From Nicotiana tabacum (lineage: Eukaryota > Streptophyta > Magnoliopsida > Solanales > Solanaceae), in the NCBI RefSeq assembly GCF_000715075.1, contig NC_134095.1, positions 45,114,806 through 45,178,805 on the forward strand: DNA of 64,000 nt, read 5' to 3'. The translations under genes and the position numbers were made by a program. Position 1 is the first letter of the stretch. Each line of letters begins with the position of its first letter. Below the pieces are notes generated by a model. It searched no databases, was not told where the DNA came from, and was given only the letters and a program-made list of their open reading frames with translations. This document shows, in pieces, positions 32,634 to 43,336 of this stretch.

Positions 32634-32641
32634 TATTTATA
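32634..32641 (-). promoter_or_regulatory. TATA box of the antisense gene
   Basis: Minus-strand CCCCTATAAATACC has its TATAAATA 208 bases before the aORF's ATG. The stretch between is pyrimidine-rich and looks like a plant 5' UTR. The antisense transcript would start about 190 bases outside the 3' LTR and run away from it. Confidence 0.6.
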
Positions 32642-32807
32642 GGGGTTCAGCGACGTTTCGCGTCCAGGGACAGTCGACTGCCGGCTGACACACATTTAAC
32701 GCAATTATGACATGACTGACGAGACGTTTCGGGTGTTTTTTCGTCTTTGTCACGACGTATCGAAGAAAGAATCAGGAGCTCATGTCGTTTCTCGTCATTT
32801 ACTCTCC

Positions 32808-32820
32808 GAGAAACAAGGGA
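32808..32820 (+). other. Polypurine tract of Tat-3
   Basis: GAGAAACAAGGGA, followed by ACTATC and the LTR's TG at 32827. Confidence 0.7.
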
Positions 32821-32826
32821 ACTATC

Positions 32827-33472
32827 TGTGTACGAGTAAAACCGGCTCACGGTACACCCCGATCGCCGATATGGGAAAATCGAACTCAAAACATTATGAT
32901 GAATGACCGAAATCAAAACAAGGGTCTCATCGAGTCAGAGTCCGGGGGAATGCCGCCGGCCCTCGAGAATATCGGGATCATGATCTGGGATCGGTCCTAA
33001 TTCCGAAAGACTTTGGGGAATATTGTCGGACAATCAAACACGATCAACAGAAGGCTGTGATATTGGCGATCAGCACAGTGTGGATCTCGCACGTATCGAT
33101 AAAGATCCAGCAATCAGTTAAAGCAGAAGATTTTTTGCCTTTTATGTAACTGTACCTAGAGTAGGATTCCTCTACTATATAAAGAGGGTCTGATAATTCA
33201 ATAGGCACTTTTGTAACACGCATTCCAAAGCAATATATTATTATTTTACTATTATCAAAGTTATTTTTCTTGTTCATTCATACTGGCCACTGTGAGCCCG
33301 GATCATGGGTGAACGTTACATTAAGGCTAGAATCATTCTCCTTGCGTGGTTTGAATCTACTATACCTTTACTTGTTCATTCTAATTCAATCTATCGTTTT
33401 TGTATAAAACTAATCCGCGTATTCTTAAAATCACATACAAATTCAATTGTTATTCGATTTTGAGGGTAAACA
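32827..33472 (+). mobile_element. 3' LTR of Tat-3 (646 bp)
   Basis: It runs from TGTGTACGAGTAAAACC to GAGGGTAAACA. TATATAAA at 33176-33183 is a good core promoter box about 350 bases in. The first 320 bases align with the 5' remnant at 26814, with roughly 15% differences by eye, which points to an old insertion. Confidence 0.85.
33176..33183 (+). promoter_or_regulatory. TATA box of the Tat-3 LTR
   Basis: TATATAAAGAGGG in U3 of the 3' LTR. The matching part of the 5' LTR is deleted, so the element as it stands cannot start its own genomic RNA there. Confidence 0.65.
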
Positions 33473-33692
33473 AGATTTTCACTTTTACTTGTTTTCTTTC
33501 GCATATCAAGAGAAAAATAATTTATTTTTTCTGTTTTGCCCTTAGCATTAATTACTTATTCCAAATAATTTTTCAAATTCATTAAGACTATACACCAATT
33601 AATATGGGTATTATGGTAAATTATACACTTTATTTATTATTTCTTAAGGGGTGTGTAAAGTCAATAGTTGACAAGTAAAAGTGAACGGGGAG
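33473..33692. mobile_element. Stowaway MITE, right part, split by Tat-3
   Basis: It ends GTGAACGGGGAG before TA (33693-33694) and completes the MITE begun at 26769. The 'tgtaaagtcaatagttgaca' stretch pairs with 'cacttttacttatccattat' on the left side. Confidence 0.8.
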
Positions 33693-33694
33693 TA

Positions 33695-36600
33695 CATTTT
33701 AGAAGCTTCACATATGTATCGGGAATTTTTTTATTTATTTATTTTTTGGTAGTATATATAAGCAGGAGGAAGGGAGGAAGGGTAAGCAAAGGGCTGGTGA
33801 TCAGTAGGATTGTACTACTACTAAACACTTTAGGATAGACTTAAAGAGTTACGAGTGAGCATCCACCTAATTTTTGCACGTAAAACAAAATTTACATGAC
33901 CACTTCTTTGGGAATCGCATTTTTCTTTGGGAATCACCTAATTTGAATTTTGAAACTCTAAGTGAGATATCTATTTAATATTAAGAAAACGATCGAACAA
34001 ATACAGAACTTGAATCATATCTCACTCGGCTTAATATAGGGGAAACAGGAAATGAATGTAGAATTAAGAACAACTAGCAAAAATTGAAAAGAAAAAAAAA
34101 AGACGCTGAATTAAGATTTATAGACACCCTTATAATCCAGCGTTACAATGTAGAAAAAAGAAAAATGTGTTGTCAGTCTATATATCAAGACTAGGGGGAA
34201 AGAGAGATTGTGTACAAAATAATTTACTAAGCTCTAATTCGAAGAGATGTTAGTTAAAAACTAGATATGTGATAAAAAGCAGCATACAATGTTAGACAGA
34301 GATTAATATAAGTATAATTTTGAGTTAGAACTTAGATACATATACCATTAAATTTTGCAAGATTAGCCCCCGATAGAGCCAGGATTTTTTCTCGACATCC
34401 CATATGTAAAATAAGTTCTAATCTTGCAAAATTTACTAAGCTTTTGTTCTTGAATGAGAGGACCGATCTGTTTTGGAGTGTTCTTTAAGCGATTTACGGG
34501 TGGGTCGGATAAAATGAACCGGGTCGTGGGTTAATTAAAAAATAGGGGTAGGTTTAAATCATCCAATCAAAGACTGTCAAGTGGATATTTTAATTTTAAA
34601 TGGCGGAGTAGACGGTGGAGGGACATTTTAATTTCTGGTCACAAACGGTAAGGATTTTTTTTAATTAAATAGTATAACGGGGGGCAAATATGACTTATTT
34701 TAGATTGTAGAGGGTCATTTCTGGCCCTTTTCCGTATGTAAAATGATATTACACTTGACCCAATCCAGTAGAGGGTTTTCCCATATGACTACAACATTAT
34801 GCACGTACAGTTCTCAAGAACCTGATAGCTAAATATGATTTTTTTAGCTACGGTTGATGCAACTTGAATAATATTCAAGGGAAAAAAGGGGAGGGGCAGA
34901 AATTAACAGGCTAGTCCGTATACTTTGTCTTGAGGACTATAACTATAAGGTGTGTATTCCTATTGCCTTCAACTAATAACCAAGGGGGAAAGGGGGGTGC
35001 AAATTTATGCTTCTAGTATATATGGGAGGTTTAACATCCATAGTTTGGACTTTGGAGATTGACGCCCAAATTCAGAGGTTTTATGTGCATCTCTGTTTGT
35101 TCTTTTTTCTTAACAAAAATAAACATCATAAAAGATACCAATTAAAGAAAATAGGGGACGAATTTCATATTGTGGTTGACTTTGACATGCAAGATTTTAT
35201 ATATATATATTAAGTATTAAAGATAGATAGATGGAAGTAATCCATGAGAAACTAGTATCACATTAACTGCAGCATAAATACAGGATGAAGGATATCAATA
35301 TGGGCAATATAGACTAGCACCACGTTGCAGAAGAGAATATGGCTACTATTCTAATTTCTAGGAAGAAGTTGCTTATTGGTCTTGTATTTACACTATGAGT
35401 TTTATGTTGAACAGACAAAGCTAAAAATACGTAACAGGGACAATATCAACATATCTATGAGAAGTTCTTGGCGAGCATGTCTGACTGGTTGACCATTTAC
35501 TATTCTCTTGTACTTATTTGTTCGTTCTTTTCTTTTTTTTTTACAACATTTTTGGTGTGCATGATGATTAGCTAACTTCTTCAGCATTCACATCTAAGTC
35601 GAAGAGACCCAAGATTGGGATACGACATGCGAATAGAAAATAGATTTTTAATCCCCACCCCACAAAAAATACATCATCTTTAGGTTGTCTTGTTAAGAAG
35701 TTGATAAAAAAGTGTACCCAATTAAACCAACCTTATTCAACTTCGTAAATAGAAAAAGAACACTCAAAGTAACAATCATTACCGCACCACTTCAATTATA
35801 TATCCCCCGCAAGATGTTGATGTGTCGGTTAAATTCTCAACTACTGAATATAAATAACCAAGTCGGAATTTCAATTACTATGATTCTTGAAAAAAATCAC
35901 GTTCAAAAAGATAACTGAAATTGGTCGACAACAAATCAGAACTCAGCACTGCAAACAACTAATAACGGACATTTGATAGGTGCCTAAAACATCTAGGTCA
36001 GTCCAATAGGCAATAACCTTTATAGATATACCACTTATTTTTCTCAGCGGAATAATTAACAATTTCATTTCCATTTACTAAATTCTTCCTCTTCCATAAT
36101 CTACAGATCTAAGCCTCAGTCACAAACAAACAAACAAAAAAACCTGAGTCACTGTTACGTCTGGAAAACTTTGACAGTTAAGGATTAGGCCCAAAAATAC
36201 CCAGCTACAAGTGTACAACTTGTGGATGAGCTCTATCACTTGCTTTGTGAAATATGGTCGTGTATAAGAAGATTGAGAACCAACACTGTGAACCTTCTTT
36301 ATACAACAGCTGCAACTTCTTGATTACGCAATTGTTGCCTCGCTAAAACTTTGATCAACTGTCATTAAAGATTCCACGGAAATTATAAACGTCCAAAAAC
36401 CAACAGAAGAATACAAGCTACAACGATTATCACACATGGCCACTAGACACAGCTAACTAAAGCTTTTGATCGTGGCTGCTAACTATTCAGAAACAAATTT
36501 AATCAAAGATAAAATTAAGGACTCATGCTTGAATTGTCATTTGGAAAAGCATTCATCAGGCCTTGCTCATACTGCATCACAGCTGGTGAATTCACTACGC

Positions 36601-36700
36601 CAATGGCAGTTGCCTCTGATAATTCCATATGGTATGTTGCAACATACTGCCAATAACTCAAAAAATCTGTAATGCAATATTGCCAAGGAACCTAAGTGGC
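33695..36700. other. Low-copy interval without recognised gene
   Basis: I find no coding sequence or known repeat family that I can support. A TATATATAAG box occurs at 33755-33764 with purine-rich sequence behind it, but no ORF follows. A perfect 18-bp inverted repeat lies at 34349-34435. The A-rich stretch at 35100-35135 and short ORFs (35007, 35402, 35712) look like chance. Confidence 0.5.
34349..34435. repeat. Perfect 18-bp inverted repeat, 51-base loop
   Basis: TAAATTTTGCAAGATTAG at 34349-34366 is matched by its exact complement at 34418-34435. No terminator, miRNA-like bulge pattern or terminal duplication was recognised. Confidence 0.8.
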
Positions 36701-36709
36701 TTTGGCCTT

Positions 36710-37110
36710 TTGCTAATAGGTTCCTTGAGGTACCCGGCCCTTCTTCCAAGGTTGTTCAGGTGACAAATCAATTGCATCCTTCAGCATAATAGAGGTTTCC
36801 CTCCTGTTCTTCCTCTTATGGGATTTCAGATAGTTGCCATTGCAGCCCTTTTTTATAGGCTGTGGGTATTCTAGAAGCAAAGTGTTCAGTTGCTACTCCT
36901 CAATAACGAATAAGCTGGAATCAGCTAGATCACTTCTGTATTCTCATGTAAAAATTAATCAAACAAGTTGAACACTCAGTATCTGATCAACATACTTTTA
37001 CCATCTAGCCAGCACATATTCCATTCACAATATATTTCAATCAATTCTCCATCCCAAATGGGTCGGACATATGACTCCTCAATATGCCTTTGAATGCAAA
37101 TTACGGGTTC
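36710..37110 (-). pseudogene. Possible gene fragment with two exon-like segments
   Basis: Unrecognised. On the minus strand a segment at about 37110-37020 reads HIEESYVRPIWDGELIEIY, followed by CEWNMCWLDG. An AG acceptor-like site lies before it and GGTAAAAG after. A second segment at about 36885-36718 reads QLNTLLLEYPQPIKKGCNGN, then KSHKRKNRRE and SPEQPWKKGRVPQGTY, before a stop. The phases do not join cleanly. It may be a remnant of an older gene or of a captured fragment. The F-box gene's 3' side begins only 400 bases away. Confidence 0.25.
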
Positions 37111-37244
37111 AATAAGTAGGAACAAGTATCAACATTGGTTTCTGAAGTCCTAATGAAAAGAGGCTTGAGCAGACACCGCACATGAAATGGTACACAATAA
37201 GATCAGACACTACAGGTAAAATCGTGTACAAATGCAACAAAAAA

Positions 37245-37345
37245 AGAAGGCAACATAGCTCAATGGAAATGGTAAGACCAAGAGATCCTCACACAAAGTT
37301 TCAGTTCAATTCTCACTGCCCCAATACCTAAAACCCCCAGAGTTT
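37245..37345 (+). mobile_element. Possible tRNA-derived SINE fragment
   Basis: TAGCTCAATGG resembles a box A and AGTTCAATTCTC, about 50 bases later, a weak box B. There is no clear 3' tail or target duplication. It lies in the probable 3' flank of the F-box gene. Confidence 0.3.
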
Positions 37346-37517
37346 GGATTTCGTTCATGACTCTAATATAAGCAATAGAATCTTCTTTCGTACGCACGAA
37401 ATGCCATGTCTACCATTACTTGTACAAATAGCAATAGCGATATATTTACAAATGACTTCAAAATTCTAGACGGTCATCACATTGATTGAGAACAAGTTCT
37501 TACAGATACCGTGGGAA

Positions 37518-38555
37518 CTAAAAGGAATTCATCTCCAGGATATAACTTCTACTCTTGAGCAACCTCTCCACGGCTTCTCCATACACTGCATCATCCCCAA
37601 ATGCCGCTAATGCCAATCCTACATCTCCATTTTGTTCCTCTACCTCACTCCTCTCACCATTACCCTGATTAATTGGCCTCACAATCACCAATGTTGCTCC
37701 TACCATTTTCGTGCCATCGGAGAGTTCCATTCTAGCTTCGTGCCTCATCCTCATTCGTACAGCTGGCACAGTCGTACGATTGCACCGCCACCAAACACCA
37801 ACGCCATTCCCACTGGTAGCACTATTCACCTCCGCTTCTTCGCCTTCGCCTTGGCTCTCTCTACATTCTCTCAATCCTTTCTTATCCATCACTACTTTGC
37901 CTTCATCTTCTCTGTCTTTGATCACCAAATTCTCCAGCTCCTTGTGCTCGTTTACGACTTCCATCATCATGTAATGCCTTGCTGATGCTGCTATCAACGC
38001 GCTAATTGTCCAAACTACCCTCATTTTCAAACCTCCCCCAGCTCCTCCTCCTCCTCCTCCGCCTAACTCTGCCTCTCCTCCGCCACCTTCCCCACCACGA
38101 AACCCTAAAATCACGCAGTTCTTTAGGGTTTTCCCAAACTCTGCCTTCCACTTAATTGTCGTGCCTTTCTCTAATCGGAGATCGCCGGACGGCAGCTCGA
38201 TTTCAAGATTCCGGATCTTCTCGAACTCGCGCAGGATCTGGGCGGGTGAGTTTTGTGATCGGGTCGGGTTTGGGAGAGGCTTGCTTGGGGAAACGAGATG
38301 GTGAAGGGATTTGATGATGGATCTGAGGAAAGCAATGAAGAAGGAATCGTCTTCATCGTCGGAATCGGTGGCGGAGATAACCCGGTCGACCCGGAGGAGG
38401 AGCGAATCGGCTTGAGGAACCAAAGAGTTGAACCGTTTGGAAACGGAGCGACATCGGATTAGGGTTTTGATGTCGGAGATTTGGTTGAAGATTAGGTTGA
38501 TAAGCGGGTCGGGTATCCGATCGAACCCGTCAGAGTGATCCAATTCGAACTCCAT
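37518..38555 (-). CDS. AUF1: F-box protein, AUF1/AUF2 family (auxin up-regulated F-box type)
   Basis: Intact, intronless ORF of 345 residues, the usual length for the family. F-box proteins are the substrate-recognition subunits of SCF ubiquitin ligases and bind SKP1 through the F-box. The F-box is at residues 10-50 (FDRIPDPLINLIFNQISDIK, then TLIRCRSVSKRFNSL). Further family marks by recall of Arabidopsis At1g78100/At1g22220 are WKAEFGKTLKNCVI (about 133-146), MRVVWTISALIAASARHYMM (about 177-196), an RTTVP box near 260 and the C-terminus YGEAVERLL...ILEMNSF. Residues 154-175 are an unusual glycine-rich insert. In Arabidopsis AUF1 is linked to auxin response; substrates are not read from sequence. 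The start is the first ATG, and the F-box begins nine codons after it. It is the only intact host gene here. Ortholog versus paralog (AUF1 or AUF2) cannot be told. Confidence 0.85.
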   Translation of the reverse strand: MEFELDHSDGFDRIPDPLINLIFNQISDIKTLIRCRSVSKRFNSLVPQADSLLLRVDRVISATDSDDEDDSFFIAFLRSIIKSLHHLVSPSKPLPNPTRSQNSPAQILREFEKIRNLEIELPSGDLRLEKGTTIKWKAEFGKTLKNCVILGFRGGEGGGGEAELGGGGGGGAGGGLKMRVVWTISALIAASARHYMMMEVVNEHKELENLVIKDREDEGKVVMDKKGLRECRESQGEGEEAEVNSATSGNGVGVWWRCNRTTVPAVRMRMRHEARMELSDGTKMVGATLVIVRPINQGNGERSEVEEQNGDVGLALAAFGDDAVYGEAVERLLKSRSYILEMNSF

Positions 38556-38700
38556 AGCCGGCGTAAAATTATTTTCCTCTGAAATGTTTTTTAAGAAATT
38601 AGGAGAAAGAGGAGTGGTTGGGTGTGTGGATATGAACGGGAAAGACAGAGAATTGGGTATTGGGCTCGGAAAATCGAGCTTTTTTAGGGGAGCGTAGATT

Positions 38701-38713
38701 TTGACCGTTGACC
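38701..38713 (+). promoter_or_regulatory. Paired W-boxes upstream of the F-box gene
   Basis: TTGACCGTTGACC contains two TTGACC W-box motifs, the binding site of WRKY transcription factors, 146-158 bases before the start codon. They lie between the gene and the Helitron end at 38763. Confidence 0.45.
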
Positions 38714-38762
38714 TGATATTGAGAGGGGGCCCTAGTGATATTTCTCTTTCTTTTAGCCTGAC

Positions 38763-41276
38763 TAATATTAGTACGCGGGCTGCGCGAATACAAATATCAA
38801 ATTATAATTTGAGTTATTGAAACTATCTTAAAATTTAAAATTTTCAGATAATACGTTTCTTTTTATTTATATTTTTATTTTAGAGTTGTAACAATCTGAT
38901 TCCTTGATTTAATATTTGTATTTTATTTTGTAGTCAGTATTAAATAATACTAAACGCATCACGTTTGTGATATGTCTTGTTTGAGCATATTATTTAACAA
39001 AATTCTTATTATCACTTTATGTTTCACCACAAATTCGAATAAGTCTTATCTTTCTACATTTTCACCCAAAACAACTCTCTCTTTAATCTTTGCTTATAGT
39101 TATTGCATTATCTATTACTTAATAATGTTATATTCATGTGATCTTTAATTAGCTTACCAATTGACTTAATATCTTGCTTATTACCCTTTTGATAAATATA
39201 TATAAATATAATTTTTTTATTCCTAAAATTTATTTATTTTTGTCCTTTATCCTCTTACTTGGAACTCTATTTTCATTTGAATCTTTCAATAATATTTTTG
39301 AGTATTATTTAATTATTTAATATACTTATATTTAATTAATTCAAAGTATAAATATTCTCACACTATCTCTATTTTCCTCTTTATACATCATCTTCCCTAC
39401 TATGAATTTTTAATTAGTTTTTACATTAATATTTTACCAATAAATAAAATATATAATATCACATTTTATTTTAAGTTATAACTTTGAATTAGTTTAAAAT
39501 ATTAATAGATAATTTTTTTATTATTATATTTTAAATCTATTGAATTTTCTTATAATTATTTTTCCCATTACGTGTAATTAAATTTTCTTTCTCTTTTAAC
39601 GTTAGGATACAAATAGACTTTAATTTTCGTTCATAAAATTATCCACACGAGATATTTATTTTGCATTTCCTTAGTTTTAATTTGTTATCCAATTTTTAGT
39701 TTTTTTATCTAGTAAAACTTTAATTTTGTAGTCCTATCCATAGTTTGAGCGTTTCACCATAATTTTAATCAAAATCTCAAGTTCAAATCATCTTTCCCTT
39801 CTATTTTTAATATTAAATATTTTATTGTTATTAAGTTACCTAATATATAGTATTGTATTTTCTTATGTGGCTTTCATTAACATGCCTCTTTATTTAATAT
39901 CATAATCTATTTATCCTTAATATTATTATATAAATCGATGTATGATTTTTTAATCTTGAAATAAATATTTATTTTATTTAAATTAATACCCAAAATTATC
40001 AAATTGTTTAAATTTATTAATAATATTTTTAAGCATTATATATTTACTTTATTTTATTTTTAAACTAATTCTTAGTATAAATAACCTCACATTATCTCTA
40101 ATGTATTAATATTTTGATTTTTTAAATTTTTTTAATCTATTAAACTTCAGTTATGTGGCCTTATCCACATCATGACCATTTTTTATTATACTTAAAAAAA
40201 AACTTTTTTATATGAAATTTAAATAAGTTTTATCTTTTTTTGTTCTTTATGATAGAAATTTTGATTTTTTTTCTCTGTGTGTTTCTCATTTTGCTATTGA
40301 ATACTTAATATTATTAACGTTTTCATATGCTTTTTATTAGTTTACTTGAATTTAATATCCACTTTGATCACATTCATTTTAATTTAATACAAATAATAAA
40401 TAAAAATTATTTCAATAATAACTTTGACTCTATTGCTCATATTCTTAAATATGAATTTTCTTATCATATTAAAAATAAAGTCCCATCTCAAATTCAAATA
40501 TATCTTATTCTTCTATTTTCTCCATTGGACCACATTTCCAAAAATCATCTTATACTTTCAAACTTAACCTAGCAATACTCAATTCAAATATTAATCGTAA
40601 AACTCTAATTGTTGCAACAATATTTTTACTATTATTTTAAGAAATATTTATTTATGTATAAAATATTTTTTGTCCGAGTCGTCAACATTAATATAACCTC
40701 ATTATATATATGTGTGTGTGTGTGTATTAATATTTAATTATTTTTCCTACCATAATTGAATTATACACAAAATTTAATTAAAGATACCTACAGCAATGTA
40801 TATTGCACCCAAATAAGGTCAGATACAAAGTTTATACATAATAAAGAATTACTATTTCAACTTAAAATTAATATGTAAGATACAAAACAAAAATTTAATT
40901 GATTCTTTCTAAAAAAGGATACCGATCATATCTGAATTATGCACAAAATTTTAATTAAAGATACATGCAGTAATGTATATTGTACCAAAATAAGGTCAGT
41001 TACAAAGCTTGATCAATTAATTAAAATTCGTCCCTACCATAATTTATTTCGTCCCTTCTATAATTATACAAAAAAATGTTAACTAAATTATACTACTAAT
41101 AGAGATTTGTATCATAATTAAAAAATAATTCTCATTGAACTACTACTTTCATTAATTATGTTTCCATTATAATTCAAATTTTTAATATTGTATTAAAATT
41201 GTCAAGTGACTTTTTTTTTAGTTTGTCACTTGGCTTAAGCTTATGTTTCACTACTCTCCTTTTAATATAATATAGA
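38763..41276 (-). mobile_element. Probable non-autonomous Helitron (about 2.5 kb)
   Basis: On the minus strand the 5' end reads TCTATATTATATTAAAAG preceded by host A (right border at 41276). The 3' end reads TTCGCGCAGCCCGCGTA, a short GC hairpin (CGCG/CGCG), then CTAATATTAG followed by T. A TC start, a hairpin about ten bases from the end, a near-CTAG terminus and an A/T insertion site all fit Helitrons. The inside is about 80% A+T with no Rep/helicase ORF. A (TG)n run is at 40709-40727. The terminal TTAG instead of CTAG and the weak hairpin limit confidence. Confidence 0.6.
40709..40727 (+). repeat. (TG)n microsatellite
   Basis: About nine TG units next to a TATATA stretch, inside the Helitron-like element. 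Confidence 0.85.
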
Positions 41277-41454
41277 TTGCCGGCTTTCGTCCGAAATTTA
41301 ATAAAGGGCGCCGTGGTTTGTTTTCGTGCCACCGGAACACGCTTTGCAAACCCCGTCACATTTTCCATTGAACTTTGAAAAGGCAAAACGAAAAAGAGGA
41401 TATAAAGGTAAATTTGTCTTTGAATCATTGGCACTATGTAAGCATAAAATAATA
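41277..41454. other. Host sequence on the far side of the Helitron
   Basis: A GC-richer stretch (41280-41350) resumes after the AT-rich element. If the Helitron is real, this DNA once adjoined 38762 and lay about 200 bases upstream of the F-box start. An ORF at 41174-41434 (minus) crosses the border and is not supported. Confidence 0.4.
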
Positions 41455-41717
41455 TTCACTCCGGTCCATAATAAGTCATTAATTTGTTTTTTAATTTTGG
41501 TCTAAAATAAGTGTTTATTTATATAATCAAAAAAGAATTTAATTTGCTTTTACAAAATTACCCCTAAGTACATATTCTTAAAAAGTTTTCTTACTTCTCA
41601 CATTAAATATTTAATTAAGGGTAGTTTAGTCATATTAGGTATTTTTGTATAAAATTTAGTATTTTCTTAATTGGCGTGCCAAAAGCAAATTGGTCACTTA
41701 TTATGGATCGGAAGGAG
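41455..41717. mobile_element. Stowaway-type MITE (263 bp)
   Basis: Left end TTCACTCCGGTCCATAATAA; right end, on the complement, CTCCTTCCGATCCATAATAA. TA lies on both sides (41453-41454 and 41718-41719). The ends pair over about 28 bases. Confidence 0.78.
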
Positions 41718-41965
41718 TATCTATCCATGCGTATCAAACCACATTAATTTGTTACTCTATAATGATAAATTGATAGATACTATACATATTAATTAATTAT
41801 AATTAAACACATATTGCGCATTTATTGGATTGTAATAACATGTCATGTTTCAAATTATTACTAGTCTTTTAGGTTAACAATTGTGTAATAGTTGTATTTA
41901 TTGGACCTTATAATATGGTGTTATGGACAACTTGTTATTGTAGTAATAACTGATATTCAGAGTTT

Positions 41966-43163
41966 GATGGTTCAGATGATCACTCAACTTAGGATAATTT
42001 GTCATCAAAGTCATGTAATTTCTTTTTGTCTTTCAAAAATCAATTAACTTTAGATAATTAACCATTAAAGTCATATACTTTTCTTTCGCCTTTATAAAAT
42101 CATTCAACTTTATCTAGTTCACTTAAATGGTCTTTCTTGCTAGATTTTGTACTTTGCAGTGAGATTTAATGACATGAAAAAAAACATTAATTTTAAGAAA
42201 AAATTATTAAAATACTAATTTAAAACCTAAACCATTTTAAAACCAAACACAATTGGTTACCTAATACTTGACTCATCTCACATATATCGATCGACTTTAA
42301 CAGCTTCTCTGCTCCATATGCAATTATAGTTAATTTGAAAGTTTTGTACTTTTGGACAGTGATTTTGTATAATTTAATTTTTCCATCTTAAATTTTATGT
42401 TATATTAAATTTAAAAGTTAAAATGAACTACTTATGAAAAAAATTGAACACAGCTAACGGAAGAGCAAGACAGACTTCTGAAAGTCAGCATTCAATAGAT
42501 ATTTTTCAAATCAAATGCTCTCAACTACTTAGAATTATAGTTCTTCAACCGAAAAATTCAATGATATTAATCATCATTGTAAAAGTTATTATAAAAATCC
42601 AATGACACAATTCAAAATTTTGTAAAGTTTGTTTAACCTTAACAATACTTCTTGTAAAATTTAAGAGTCGTAAAGAATTCTCAGATATTTTTCAAAGGGT
42701 TTGCGATTTTTTCAAATATTTGAAAGATTAGATTGTTGTAAATTGGATGTAACGTAATTTTTGAGATGATAACTAAAAAAATTCAATGGTATAAATCATT
42801 ATCCAAAAGTACAAAAGTTTTTGTTAACTATAATTGTCGACCCTTATATGTGGGATGGGTCATGTGTTAGGTAAACGAGTGGTTTATGTCTTTAAATAGT
42901 CCAGGCTTTAAATTAGTATGTTAATAATTTATTCTTAAAATTAATTTTGTCATGTTACTAAATCTCAGTGTAAAGTACAAAATCTGGCAAGAATGACCAT
43001 TTAAGTGAACTAGGTAAATTTAAATGATTTTTTTAAAGAAAAAAAGAAAATTATATGACTTTGAAGGCCAATTATCCAAAGTTGAGTGGTTTCTAAAAGA
43101 CAAAAAATTTATATAACTTTGAAATACAATTTGCAAAAGTTGAATGACCACCTAGAGTCATTG
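41966..43163. mobile_element. Foldback / MULE-like element with arms of about 400 bp
   Basis: The left arm (41966-42380) and right arm (about 42780-43163) are inverted copies. For example, TGCTAGATTTTGTACTTT (42140) matches the complement of AAAGTACAAAATCTGGCA (42972). Each arm also holds an internal tandem of 'atcactcaactttggataatt...aagtcatata'. About 400 bases of AT-rich sequence separate the arms. Target duplications are not clear. No transposase is present. Confidence 0.75.
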
Positions 43164-43336
43164 TCTCCTCTCCTGTTGTTAATAGTTAACAATGGAGCTA
43201 TAATTAACAATTCTCTACTAAAAAAACATATCAGCCCTATACTAAGAAAATAACTTTTAGTAGTAGTAAAATCAACTAAATGATTCTCAACTCTCTTGGT
43301 ATGTTAAGCAAGGACTACTAACATACGCTGGTAGGG

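Larger units (their letters stand above)
26814..33472 (+). mobile_element. Deleted Tat-lineage Ty3/Gypsy element (Tat-3) with antisense gene
   Basis: Plus orientation. It has a 5' LTR remnant (26814-27144), a pol remnant from the integrase only (27145-27776), a long 3' region with an antisense multi-exon gene (28960-32426), a polypurine tract (32808-32820) and a complete 3' LTR (32827-33472). gag, protease, RT and RNase H are gone. Flanks AAATT (26809-26813) and AGATT (33473-33477) are a 4/5 match and probably the aged target duplication. An antisense ORF in the 3' UTR is an established feature of several plant Tat-lineage groups. Confidence 0.82.

Noticed and set aside
33755..33764. TATATATAAG as a promoter of a plus-strand gene
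   Set aside because: No ORF or exon-like sequence follows within 1.2 kb; such boxes are common in AT-rich DNA.
37632..37985. Plus-strand ORFs over the F-box gene
   Set aside because: They are mirror frames of a clearly coding minus-strand gene and have no family resemblance.
41174..41434. Minus-strand 86-codon ORF with basic C-terminus
   Set aside because: It crosses the proposed Helitron border and resembles nothing known to me.
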